Shown in pieces: positions 33,954 to 42,400 of a stretch of 64,000 bases of DNA. Made by a program: the position numbers and the translations under genes. The notes under the pieces are model-generated. The model made no database searches, had not been told where the DNA came from, and saw nothing but the letters and a program-made list of their open reading frames with translations. Source of the DNA: Myxococcales bacterium (GTDB lineage Bacteria > Myxococcota_A > Polyangia > Nannocystales > Nannocystaceae); NCBI GenBank assembly GCA_020633335.1, contig JACKDU010000006.1, positions 310,001-374,000 of the forward strand, in the 5' to 3' direction. The first letter of the stretch is position 1; each line of letters starts with the position of its first letter.

Positions 33954-35552
33954 ATGAGCGACGCCCCCGAGCCCCAAAAGCCCCCCGCGCCGGCGTTTCG
34001 CCGCGGTCCGCTCCTGCGCGCCGTCCTCTGGATCACCGAGCCCAACCTGATCAAGGGGATCGCCCTCGGCATCGTCATGTCGCTGGTCGTCACCGTCGGC
34101 TCGAAGCTCGAGGCGGTGTGGGCGGTGGTCAGCGGCCTCCTGCTGATCGCGGTCGCGGCGATCTTCGGCGTGATCATCGGCCACTACGTCTTCGAGAGCC
34201 GCAAGAAGAAGCTCCAGCGGGGCGCGCTCGGCCTGGTCGCCGAGGCCGGCGCGGCCCTGCCGGCGCTCTCCGAGGATCTCCTCGGCCTGATCCAGACCCG
34301 CGATCGCCACCACCTCCACGCCGTGTGGGCGCGCCTGAGCCGGCTCAAGCCGACGCTGCGCGAGCTGGTGATGCTGGTGATGGCGATGGTCTTCCGGGTG
34401 ATGGCGATGAGCACCCTCATCGCCGTCCTCGGCGGGGCGATCTCGTTCGCGGTCTTCCTCGCCACCTACCTCCAGGTCGAGCGCATGGGCGAGCAGAACA
34501 AGCTCCTGAGCTCGCAGAACGACATGATCAAGAAGGAGATGGATCTCCTCGCGGATCAGATGGAGGCCGACAAGGAGGCCCGCCAGGTCGAGCTCTCGCT
34601 GACCATCGCCAGCCACCGCCAGGCGATCGTCCTCGGCCTCCTCGAGGCGATCGACGGCGAGCTCGGGATGCTCAAGGAGGAGGCGATCCGCCGGGGCGAG
34701 GCCTTCGAGCCGGTCCGGCGCAAGGATGACAACGAGGACAAGCGCTACTTCCTGACCGCCGGGATGTACCGCCGGATCCAGCGGACCCTGACCCAGCTCG
34801 ATCCCTACCGGGTGATCGATCCCGACACTTCGAAGGTCTCGGCGATCCCGCGCTCGCCCGAGCAGGAGCTCCTGGTCACCTACCTCGAGGGCTCGTCGGT
34901 CGAGCTCTCGCCGGTCTCGCTCCGCGGCGCCTACCTCATCGACGCCGATCTCCGTGAGCTCGAGATCGGCGAGATCAACTTCAACGACGCGACCTTCGAG
35001 CGGGCGAAGCTCGCCGGGATCGACCTCAGCGACGCCTACCTCGAGGCGGCGATCCTCCGCGACGTGCAGGGGGCGCGGGCGAGCTTCAGCGGCGCCCACA
35101 TGGCCCGCGCTGACCTCGGACGGGCCGATCTCCAGGGCGGCGATCTCAGCGGCGTCGACCTCAGCCGCGCCGATCTCACCCTCGCCCGCCTCAAGCGCGC
35201 GAGCCTCGAGAACGCCGACCTGAGCGGGGCCTGCCTCGCCGGCGCGGACTTCGAGGAGGCCGACCTCTCGGGCCGGATCAAGCTGAGCGGCGCGGATCTG
35301 AGCGGCGCCGATCTCAGCAAGGTCGACAAGGCGCCGAGCGCCAAGGCGATCAAGGAGGCCGTCAACTGGGAGGCCGCCGTCTACAGCGACGAGCTCGCCG
35401 GCAAGCTCGGCCTCGCGCCCGAGCGCCTCGCCCAGAGCCGCGAGGCGCGGGCCCGCCTCGGCAAGGACACGAGCGTCGACGAGGCGAAGAAGATCCTCGG
35501 CGCGAGCGAGCTCTGCACGAAGTCGGCCGGGCCGGCGGCGCCGGTCCGCTAG
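33954..35552 (+). CDS. Pentapeptide-repeat membrane protein
   Basis: 532 aa. Two hydrophobic segments near residues 35-80 (IKGIALGIVMSLVVTVGS, VVSGLLLIAVAAIFGVII) and one near 150-175 are separated by a charged region. A coiled coil follows (NKLLSSQNDMIKKEMDLL). Residues about 325-455 carry consecutive pentapeptide repeats A(D/N)LxX (GAYLIDADLRELEIGEI, ADLGRADLQGGDLSGVDLSRADL), forming a right-handed quadrilateral beta-helix on the cytoplasmic side. Pentapeptide proteins range from DNA mimics to membrane-associated adaptors. The stop TAG lies in the CTAG target duplication of the adjoining MITE-like element; removing the element would leave the same stop. Confidence 0.88.
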   Translation: MSDAPEPQKPPAPAFRRGPLLRAVLWITEPNLIKGIALGIVMSLVVTVGSKLEAVWAVVSGLLLIAVAAIFGVIIGHYVFESRKKKLQRGALGLVAEAGAALPALSEDLLGLIQTRDRHHLHAVWARLSRLKPTLRELVMLVMAMVFRVMAMSTLIAVLGGAISFAVFLATYLQVERMGEQNKLLSSQNDMIKKEMDLLADQMEADKEARQVELSLTIASHRQAIVLGLLEAIDGELGMLKEEAIRRGEAFEPVRRKDDNEDKRYFLTAGMYRRIQRTLTQLDPYRVIDPDTSKVSAIPRSPEQELLVTYLEGSSVELSPVSLRGAYLIDADLRELEIGEINFNDATFERAKLAGIDLSDAYLEAAILRDVQGARASFSGAHMARADLGRADLQGGDLSGVDLSRADLTLARLKRASLENADLSGACLAGADFEEADLSGRIKLSGADLSGADLSKVDKAPSAKAIKEAVNWEAAVYSDELAGKLGLAPERLAQSREARARLGKDTSVDEAKKILGASELCTKSAGPAAPVR

Positions 35553-35711
35553 TGCCGCGACCGCGACGTATCGACCCAGCTCGCGCCGGGATCGTCGTCG
35601 CTGGCGAGGCGCGAGGAGGGCGCAGATCGGGCATCTGTAACCGACGAGCAACAACGCCAGCGGCGGCGAGACCAAGCGAGGTGGGTCGATACGTCGCGGT
35701 CGCGGCACTAG
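35549..35711. mobile_element. MITE-like element with 26-bp perfect terminal inverted repeats and CTAG duplication
   Basis: The left terminus TGCCGCGACCGCGACG... (35553-35578) is the exact reverse complement of 35682-35707. Both ends are flanked by CTAG (35549-35552 and 35708-35711), a palindromic 4-bp target duplication as seen for IS5-group elements (YTAR). The two arms stay partly complementary for about 57 bp, so the 155-bp core can fold into one long hairpin around a CAGATCGGGCATCTG-like loop. It has no coding capacity. The left CTAG supplies the stop codon of the pentapeptide gene. Probably a non-autonomous element; its transposase partner is not in the window. Confidence 0.75.
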
Positions 35712-35751
35712 CTCGGCGCGGGCCCTCGCGCGCCGCGTGGTACAAGAAGTC

Positions 35752-36255
35752 GTGCGGTCCGACGCGCATGCGCACTGCGGCTTCTGTGGGCTCGGCTTCG
35801 ACGTGAGCGCCGGCTGGCCGCGGCGCTGCGCGAGGTGCGGGCAGACCACCTACCGCAACCCGATCCCGGTCGCGGTCCTCCTCCTGCCGGTGGCCGCCGG
35901 GATCCTCGTGGTCCGCCGGGCGATCGAGCCCTGCCTCGGCGCCTGGGCGCTCCCCGGCGGCTTCCTCGAGGCCGGCGAGCCCTGGCGAGAGGGGGCGGCG
36001 CGCGAGCTGGTCGAGGAGACCGGGATCGTCGTCGCCGCGGACGCCCTCGAGATCGTCGAGGTCCACTCGACCGCCGACACCCGGCTCATCCTCCTCTTCT
36101 GCGCGCCGAAGGGCCCGCCGCTCGCCGATCTGCCCGCCTTCCGCCCGAACCCGGAGGTCAGCGAGCTCGCCGTCCTCCAGGCGCCGCGCGAGCTCGCCTT
36201 CCCGCTCCACACCGCGGTCAGCGGCCGCTACCTCGCGGGTCTGGCGGCGAAGTAG
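35752..36255 (+). CDS. Nudix hydrolase with N-terminal zinc ribbon
   Basis: 167 aa from GTG 35752 (GTG 35737 is an alternative adding five residues); TACAAG lies five bases upstream. N-terminal zinc ribbon: CGFCG...CARCGQTTY. The Nudix box GGFLEAGEPWREGAARELVEETGI fits GX5EX7REUXEEXGU with all catalytic Glu present. Such ribbon-Nudix proteins (NudC-like or ADP-ribose pyrophosphatase type) hydrolyse NDP-X compounds such as NADH or ADP-ribose; the substrate is not fixed here. An ADP-ribosylglycohydrolase lies nearby, but on the opposite strand. The MITE lies just upstream and could affect expression. Confidence 0.88.
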   Translation: MRSDAHAHCGFCGLGFDVSAGWPRRCARCGQTTYRNPIPVAVLLLPVAAGILVVRRAIEPCLGAWALPGGFLEAGEPWREGAARELVEETGIVVAADALEIVEVHSTADTRLILLFCAPKGPPLADLPAFRPNPEVSELAVLQAPRELAFPLHTAVSGRYLAGLAAK

Positions 36256-36260
36256 CGTGG

Positions 36261-36278
36261 CCCAAGAGACAGGTTGCG
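36261..36278. repeat. Dispersed TGTCCC-family half-site in a convergent gap
   Basis: The reverse complement reads CGCAACCTGTCTCTTGGG. It occupies most of the 27-bp gap between the convergent Nudix and LamG-lipoprotein genes. Confidence 0.35.
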
Positions 36279-36282
36279 AGCG

Positions 36283-37530
36283 TCAGGGGGAGCTCTCGAT
36301 CGCCCCGCTGTAGTCGACGAGCGCGTCGATCATCGACCGGTGCTGGACCTCGATCCAGGCCGGCGTGTGGGCCCGCGCCGCCAGGCGGATCTCGTCGAGG
36401 TCGCCGATCCAGTAGCGGGCCTCGTCCGGGTCGAGGAGGAGGTCGTTGACGTTGGCGATCGCCAGCGCCTGGGCGCCGTCGCGGAGGCTCGCGCCGGCGA
36501 GCGGGTGGGCCTCGACGTAGGTGTCGTCGACCTCGAAGTGGCGGCTCGGCGCGGCCGCGCCGTCGACGTAGAGGCGGACCTCGGCGCCGTCCCAGGTCGC
36601 GGCGACGTGGACCCAGCGGGCCTCGGCGCCGTGCGGGATCGCCAGGAGCTCGCTCTGGTACTCCTGGACGAGGCCGTCGTCGACGGCGAGCCGGAGGTAG
36701 AGCGCGGTGTCGCCGGACTCGGCGTTGTCGTGGATGCCGAGCGCGACGACGTGATCGGCGGGCTTGGTGCTGGTCGCCTTCGAGAGGATCCGGTGCTCTC
36801 CGCGCTGCGCGTGGAGGACCCAGGCCTCGAGGGTGAGGCCGGGCCAGAGGTCGCTCTCGATCGGCGGCGCGTCGACGTCGATGAAGTCGCCGCTGATCCC
36901 GTCGGGGGCGACCCCGGCGAAGCGGAGGGCGCCGCCGAGGCGGCCCGCCAGCGCGCTCGCGGGGCCCATCGTCGGGTAGGCGTGGCCCCCGTGGGCGCCG
37001 GTCGCGTCGGCGATCGTCAGGTCGTCGATCAGGCGATCCGCGAGGTGGAAGACCGCGTCGTAGCTCGCCGCGAAGACCTCGCCGCTGACCGGCGGCGCGT
37101 CGGGGTTGTCCCAGTAGAGCCAGAGCGGGGTGTCGCCGGGCGGGAGCTTTGGCGCCCTGATCCAGACCAGGGCGGCCGGGTCCGCGCTCCAGCGCTCGAT
37201 CGCGTGGTCGAGGAGCGCCCCGTCGTCAGCGACCACCCGGAGGTCGCCGCCGTCGGCGGCCGCGCTCGCGAAGTCGAGGCGATCCGGCGTCAGGAAGAGG
37301 GCGATCGGCGGGTCGATCAGGGTCTCGGCGGTCGGGTTGTGGATGATCAGCGGCCGTCGATGACGCCACGCGGGATCCCACCAGTCGTCCACGCCCGCGG
37401 TGGTCGAGCCGCTCGTGCTCGCGCTCGTCGTGCCGCTCTCCGAGGCCGACGCTCTCACGTCGTAGGCGGGGTTGGCGAGGACGCAGCCGAGGGTGAGGGC
37501 GGCCGCGGCGACGAGCGGCGGGTCCCTCAC
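36283..37530 (-). CDS. DUF2341 / LamG-type lipoprotein
   Basis: 415 aa from GTG 37530, which overlaps the upstream stop (GTGA). Lipobox TLGC, then a Ser/Thr-rich linker. Residues about 48-140 match DUF2341 (WWDPAWRHRRPLIIHN...WIRAPKLPPGDTPLWLYWDNPDA). Residues about 190-400 form a concanavalin-A-like/LamG sandwich (TLEAWVLHAQRGEHRILSK, RWVHVAATWDGAEVRLYVDG, YWIGDLDEIRLAARA). These are carbohydrate- or protein-binding surface folds. Coupling to an ADP-ribosylglycohydrolase is odd for an exported lipoprotein and may only reflect compact gene packing. Confidence 0.85.
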   Translation of the reverse strand: MRDPPLVAAAALTLGCVLANPAYDVRASASESGTTSASTSGSTTAGVDDWWDPAWRHRRPLIIHNPTAETLIDPPIALFLTPDRLDFASAAADGGDLRVVADDGALLDHAIERWSADPAALVWIRAPKLPPGDTPLWLYWDNPDAPPVSGEVFAASYDAVFHLADRLIDDLTIADATGAHGGHAYPTMGPASALAGRLGGALRFAGVAPDGISGDFIDVDAPPIESDLWPGLTLEAWVLHAQRGEHRILSKATSTKPADHVVALGIHDNAESGDTALYLRLAVDDGLVQEYQSELLAIPHGAEARWVHVAATWDGAEVRLYVDGAAAPSRHFEVDDTYVEAHPLAGASLRDGAQALAIANVNDLLLDPDEARYWIGDLDEIRLAARAHTPAWIEVQHRSMIDALVDYSGAIESSP

Positions 37531-38471
37531 GTCGCGGCACCGTCGGTGAGGCGGAGGACGGGGAGGGGCTCGCGGGCGGCCAGCCAGGCGCTCGGGATCC
37601 CGGCGCGGCCGACCGCGAGGGCGACCACGCCGCCGACCATCGCGCAGGTGGTGTCGCGATCGCCGAGGCCGGCGACGGTCGCCCAGAGCGCCTCGCAGAG
37701 ATCGCCGAGGTGGCGGGCGGCCGACCAGATCGCGAAGGGCACGGTGTCCTCGGCGAGCACCTGCTGGCCGCTCCCGAGGCGCTCGGCCGCGGTCGCCGGG
37801 TGAAGCGCGGGATCGAGCGCCGCGCCCGCTTCGATCCCCTCGCGGGTGCGCGAGCGCGGGGTGTACCGAAGGACATGTTCGAGGAGCGCGTCGCCGTCGC
37901 GCGAGCCCGAGTGGGCGGCGGCCCAGCCCGCCGCGAGGGCGACGGCGATCGCCCCGGCGACGCCCTCGGCGTGGGCGTGGGTGACCTCGGCCGAGGCGCG
38001 CGCCTGGGCGACGATCGCCGCCGGATCGTCGGCGAAGTAGGCCCCCACCGGGGCCGCCCGCATGCCGCCGCCGTTGCCCTTGGAGCCCTGCCCGCTGAAG
38101 AGCGCCGGGGAGGCGAGGCTCCAGGGGACGCCGCGGGCGATCGCCTGGAGGAGCGAACGCGCGCCCCTGCCGTAGCCGCGGTCGGGCTCGGCGACGAAGC
38201 GATCGGCGAAGGCGCGGGCGAGGACGTCGCGGTCGATCTCAGCGCAGCGATCGAGGACCTCGGCGATCGCCAGGGCCATCGCCGTGTCGTCGGTGTAGGG
38301 CCACGTCGGCGGCGGGAGCTGGCGGGCGACGATCCGGGCGATCGCATCCTGCGGCGGCATGAAGAAGCGCTCCCCGAAGGCGTCGCCGAGCGAGAGGCCG
38401 TCGAGCGAGAGACGGACCCTCTCCATCCGCGCCCGATGGTCAGCCGGAGGAGACGTCGTTCTGCGCGTCAT
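37527..38471 (-). CDS. ADP-ribosylglycohydrolase family protein
   Basis: 314 aa from ATG 38471 (ATG 38426 possible). Family motifs: GLSLGDAFGERF, WPYTDDTAMALAI (Thr-Asp-Asp metal ligands), GNGGGMRAAPVG, AEVTHAHAEGV and the C-terminal GDRDTTCAMVGG carrying the second pair of Asp metal ligands. These Mg-dependent enzymes remove ADP-ribose from proteins (DraG-like) or small molecules. The cellular target is unknown. It is cotranscribed with the DUF2341/LamG lipoprotein and divergent from the SDR gene. Confidence 0.9.
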   Translation of the reverse strand: MTRRTTSPPADHRARMERVRLSLDGLSLGDAFGERFFMPPQDAIARIVARQLPPPTWPYTDDTAMALAIAEVLDRCAEIDRDVLARAFADRFVAEPDRGYGRGARSLLQAIARGVPWSLASPALFSGQGSKGNGGGMRAAPVGAYFADDPAAIVAQARASAEVTHAHAEGVAGAIAVALAAGWAAAHSGSRDGDALLEHVLRYTPRSRTREGIEAGAALDPALHPATAAERLGSGQQVLAEDTVPFAIWSAARHLGDLCEALWATVAGLGDRDTTCAMVGGVVALAVGRAGIPSAWLAAREPLPVLRLTDGAAT

Positions 38472-38527
38472 ACCCCGAGGATCGCCCGTCGCGCCGCGAG
38501 ACTCAAGGGGTGCGGCCGCGAGGCGAC

Positions 38528-38550
38528 ACCTGTCCCAACGGTAATGTTCG
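38528..38550. repeat. Dispersed TGTCCC-family site between divergent genes
   Basis: ACCTGTCCCAACGG followed by TAATGTTCG, in the 169-bp gap between the ADP-ribosylglycohydrolase and SDR genes. Near-palindromic with mismatches. Confidence 0.4.
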
Positions 38551-38611
38551 CCCTCGCCCCGCTCGATCTTCACCGCAGACGCCCCCGCCGCTTGCCCCTA
38601 GGATATGCGGC

Positions 38612-38635
38612 GGAGCAGGAGCAGGAGCAGGAGCG
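38612..38635. repeat. GGAGCA hexanucleotide repeat over the ribosome-binding region
   Basis: Three copies of GGAGCA plus GGAGCG (38612-38635) end five bases before the SDR start at 38641. Each unit contains a GGAG ribosome-binding core. Confidence 0.6.
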
Positions 38636-38640
38636 AGGCC

Positions 38641-39462
38641 ATGAAGGGGACCAAGATCGACATGAGCGGGAAGACCTGCCTGGTGACCGGCGCCGGCACC
38701 CCGGTCGGCCGCGAGATCGCCCGCAACCTGGCGGCGATGGGGGCGGTCGTCGTCGTCGCCTCCAACGACTTCGGCGAGGGCGAGGCGACCCGCTCGTCGA
38801 TCGTCGGCAAGCAGCCCTCGGCCCAGCTCGACATCCACACCCTCGACCTCACCAAGCGCCTCTCGATCAACGACTTCATCGACGCCTTCGGCGAGCGACA
38901 CCAGCGCCTCGACGTGATCGTCTTCGTGATCAACCGGTCGTCGCGGACCAAGATCGAGTCGGACTACGGGGTCGAGCTCACCTGGATGGCCAACGTCCTC
39001 GGCCCCTACCTCCTGATCCACCGCCTCCTCGACACCCTGCGGGCGAGCGCGCCGGCCCGGGTGATCACGGTGGTCTCGCCCTACGCCGGCGGCCTCAACC
39101 TCGAGGACAGCGACTTCGACAACCGGAGCTACAGCGGGATCAAGGCCTACCGGCAGTCGATGCAGGCGGCTCGCCTGATGATGTACGGCGCCAGCTCGCA
39201 CCTCGGGATCCACGGGATCTCCTTCAACGCCTGCGTCCCCGGGGTGATGCGCGGCGATCCGGGCGCGAGCATCGTCGCGGGCCTGATGGCCCGCTCGCCG
39301 AGCGCCGGCGCCGAGACGCCGACCTGGCTGGCGTCGAGCCCCGAGGTCGCCGGCCAGACCGGCAAGCTCTGGATGAACCGGGCCGAGCTCAAGGACAAGC
39401 TCCGCGAGGCCGGCGACATCCAGCACCTCTGGCACATCCTCGGCATGCAGGCGCTCCGCTAG
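38641..39462 (+). CDS. Short-chain dehydrogenase/reductase (retinol-dehydrogenase-like)
   Basis: 273 aa from ATG 38641; an in-frame ATG at 38605 would add only an RSRSRS tail from the hexamer repeat. Rossmann fold with cofactor loop LVTGAGTPVGREIA, then DLTKR, a central VINRSS (variant of NNAG), catalytic Ser in VVSPYAGG and YSGIK as the YxxxK motif. It most resembles retinol-dehydrogenase/WW-domain-oxidoreductase-like SDRs that use NAD(P)H on lipid or retinoid carbonyls. The NNAG motif is replaced, so catalysis may be altered. It converges with the CHAT-STAND gene with only seven bases between the stops. Confidence 0.87.
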   Translation: MKGTKIDMSGKTCLVTGAGTPVGREIARNLAAMGAVVVVASNDFGEGEATRSSIVGKQPSAQLDIHTLDLTKRLSINDFIDAFGERHQRLDVIVFVINRSSRTKIESDYGVELTWMANVLGPYLLIHRLLDTLRASAPARVITVVSPYAGGLNLEDSDFDNRSYSGIKAYRQSMQAARLMMYGASSHLGIHGISFNACVPGVMRGDPGASIVAGLMARSPSAGAETPTWLASSPEVAGQTGKLWMNRAELKDKLREAGDIQHLWHILGMQALR

Positions 39463-39469
39463 GAGCACT

Positions 39470-42400
39470 TCAAGTGGCGACGCCGCCGAGGCTCGCCCGC
39501 AGCTGGGCGAGCTGATCGGGGCCGGCGAGGCCCTCGCGCTCGAGCCGCTCCAGGATCTCGAGGCGGGCCTGGTGGTGGGCGAGGGCGGCCTCGGGGGCGC
39601 CGCTGCGGTGGTAGTGCCAGACCAGGTTGCCCTCGGTGGCGAAGCGCGAGACCAGCGCGCCGAGCGAGGGCGCGGCGTCGGAGAGCCGGCGGATCAGCTC
39701 GAGCGAGCGGAGGAGGGGGGGCTCGGCCTCCGCGGGCGTCGCCGCCGAGAGGCCGAGCATCGACGCGCAGACCGCCTCGTCCCAGGCGAGCTCGTCGGCG
39801 TCGACGTGGGCGCGGAGCGCCTCGATCGTCGCCATCGCGATCCCGAGATCGGCGTGGAGCGAGGGGGCCTCACCGGGGGAGCCGAGCGCCGGTCGGAGGA
39901 CGACGAGGAGCTCGCGGAGCTGGCTCCGCACCCACGACGGATCGGCCGCCGCGAGCCCGTGGAGCGCCTCCAGGAAGCGGCGCCGGTGCGCCCGCGCCGA
40001 GCTCACGTCGCCGAGCTGACCGTCGAGCACGGCGATGTTGTAGGAGGTGACCGCGTGGTTGCGCGGGTCCCAGCGGGACGCGTGCGGGGAGGCGAGGAGC
40101 CGATCGCCGCGGTCGCGGGCGTCGACGTAGTGATCCCGGGCCGCCCGGAGATCGCCGCGCAGGGCCTCGACCCCCGCGAGATCGAGGCTCGCCTGGATGC
40201 GATTGATGAGGGCCTCGACGTCGTCGGGGGAGGCGGCGAGGCGCTGGTCGAGCAGGGCCGCGACCTCCCGCCGGATCGTCAGGCCGACGTCCAGGCGCCC
40301 GCGCGCGACCTCGGCGTGACCCAGGGCGACGAGCGTGTTGAAGACGATGCTCGCCAGCGGCCGGTTCGACGGCTGCTGGGCGACGAGCTCGCGGCCGAGG
40401 GCGAGCACCCGGTAGCGGAGCTCGGCCGCCGGCGCGACCTCGCCGCGCTCGCTGAGGTAGTCCGCTTGGAGGTTGAGCGCGCTCAGGAGCGCGCTCCGGG
40501 CCTGGGTGTCCTCGGGGTCAGCCTCGACGAGGGCGCTGATGATGGCGACGAAGGCCTCGAGGTGGCGACCTCGGGCGTCCTCGTCGCCCGCCGCCTGCGC
40601 GCAGCCGGCGAGGCACTGGTGGCTGACCCCGAGGCGGTGTCGGTGCACCTGGTTCTCGGGATCGGCCTCGGCGAGGGCCCGGGCGCGCTCCATCGCCAGC
40701 TCGGCCAGCGGCCTGCCCGAGGCCGCGTCGCCGCGGAGGATGTAGAAGAGCGCCAGCCGGTGGGCGAGGCTGAAGACGAGCGCGCCGTAGGAGATCGAGG
40801 TCGGCGCCCCCTCGAGGAGCGAGGTGGCGATCGCCAGCCCGGCCTGGAAGTGGGCGAGCGCCGCCGCCGGATCGTCCTCGGCCTCGGCGAGGCCGGCCCT
40901 CATCTCGTGGGCGATCGCCAGCTCGACGCGGGCCTCGAGGTCGTCGGGCGCGGCGAGGTGGGCCGCCTCGGCGCAGGCGAAGCTCTCGCGGAGGGCCTCG
41001 CCCGAGCGCCGGAGGTCGCCGCGGAGCTCGGCGAGGTAGCCGATCCGGGTCAGGATCGTGGCGATCTGGCGGCGGGCCTGGGGGAGGGCGGCCTCGTGCG
41101 CCCGCAGGATCGCGATCGCGCGCTCGAAGCGGGCCTCGGCGGCCGCGCTCTCGCCCAACGCCTGCTCGATGTCGGCGAGGCCGGCCTCGGCGCGGGCGGC
41201 GGAGAGGGCGACCGGGGCCTCGTCGCCCTCGCGGAGGAGGGCCGCGCCGAGCTCGACCGCCGCCCGAAATTCGCGCTCGGCGACCTCGAGGTTGTCGTGG
41301 GTGCGGGCGATCTCGCCGCGGTTGACGTGGCTGTCGAGGCGGCTGCGGCGGGCCGGTCGGCTCTCGCCGGCGCCCTCGAGGAGGCGCTCCTGGAAGGCGG
41401 CGGTGCGGGCGAGGAGCGCCTTGCGGACCGCGGTCGCCCCCGGCACCTCGGCGAGGTCGCCGTCGATCACCCGGAGGATGTCGTCGGCGATCGCGATCGC
41501 GTCGGCGAGGCGGCCCTCGGCGATCCCGCGCTGGCGCTCGGCCTCGGCGAGGAGGCGCCCCAGCTCGGCCCGCTGGGCGTCGAAGGCCGCCCGGCTGGCG
41601 GCGATCATCGCCCGCGCGTCGGCGCTGAGCGCCCCCGGGAAGCGGGCGGCGACGTCCTCCGCGTAGCCGAGGCGGGTGTCGTGGAGGAGGTAGCCGGCGC
41701 TCCGCCACTCCTGCACCCAGCCCTCGACCCGCGCGAGCTCGGCGAGGCGCTCGCGGTCCGCGTCGACCCAGCGGCGGAGGCGATCCCAGCGGCGGATCAG
41801 CGCCTCGTGGGCGACCTCGACGGTCGCGCCCTGGCTCGGATCCTCGTCGCGGACCAGGAGGCGGGCGTCGACGAGGGTGCTGAGGACGCGATCGAAGGCG
41901 GCGCGCTCGTCCTCGTCCGTGCCCTCCGGCGGCCGCAGGGCCGCGAGCGGGAGGCGGCGGCGGGTGTCGAGGGCGGCGTCGCGGCGGATCCCGACGAGCT
42001 TGACGAGGAGGCGTCGGGCCTGGCCGAGCGCGAGCTCGTCGAGGCCCTCGACGAGCGCGTCGGCGCGGCCATAGAGCGCGCCCGCGACCCCGCCGAGCGC
42101 GTCGTAGTCGGCCTGGGTGAGGAGGCCGTCGCGGCGGCTCGCCCAGAGGAGGTCGAGCGCGTAGGAGATCGCCGGCAGGGCCCCGGGCTCGCCGCTCACG
42201 TCGTCGAGGATCCGCGCGCAGAGCCCGTGCTCGAGCTCGAGGCCGAGCGCCCGCGCCGGCCCCTCGATCACCTGGCGGAGCTGATCACGGGTCATCTGCG
42301 GGATCGTCACCCGGTGGTCGTCGGCGTAGGCGACCCGGTCGAGGCGGAGATCGGACTCTGTCTCGAGGACCAGCTCGCCGCAGCGCCCGAGGAAGTCGAT

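Noticed and set aside
32465..34177. Upstream extension of the 348-aa membrane protein frame to 34177
   Set aside because: The ATGA overlap with the symporter stop fixes the start at 32464; the extension is Arg/Pro-rich noise overlapping the symporter.
35553..35707. Inverted repeat read as a simple rho-independent terminator
   Set aside because: Perfect 26-bp ends with flanking CTAG duplications and no T-run fit a transposable element better, although it may still act on the transcript.
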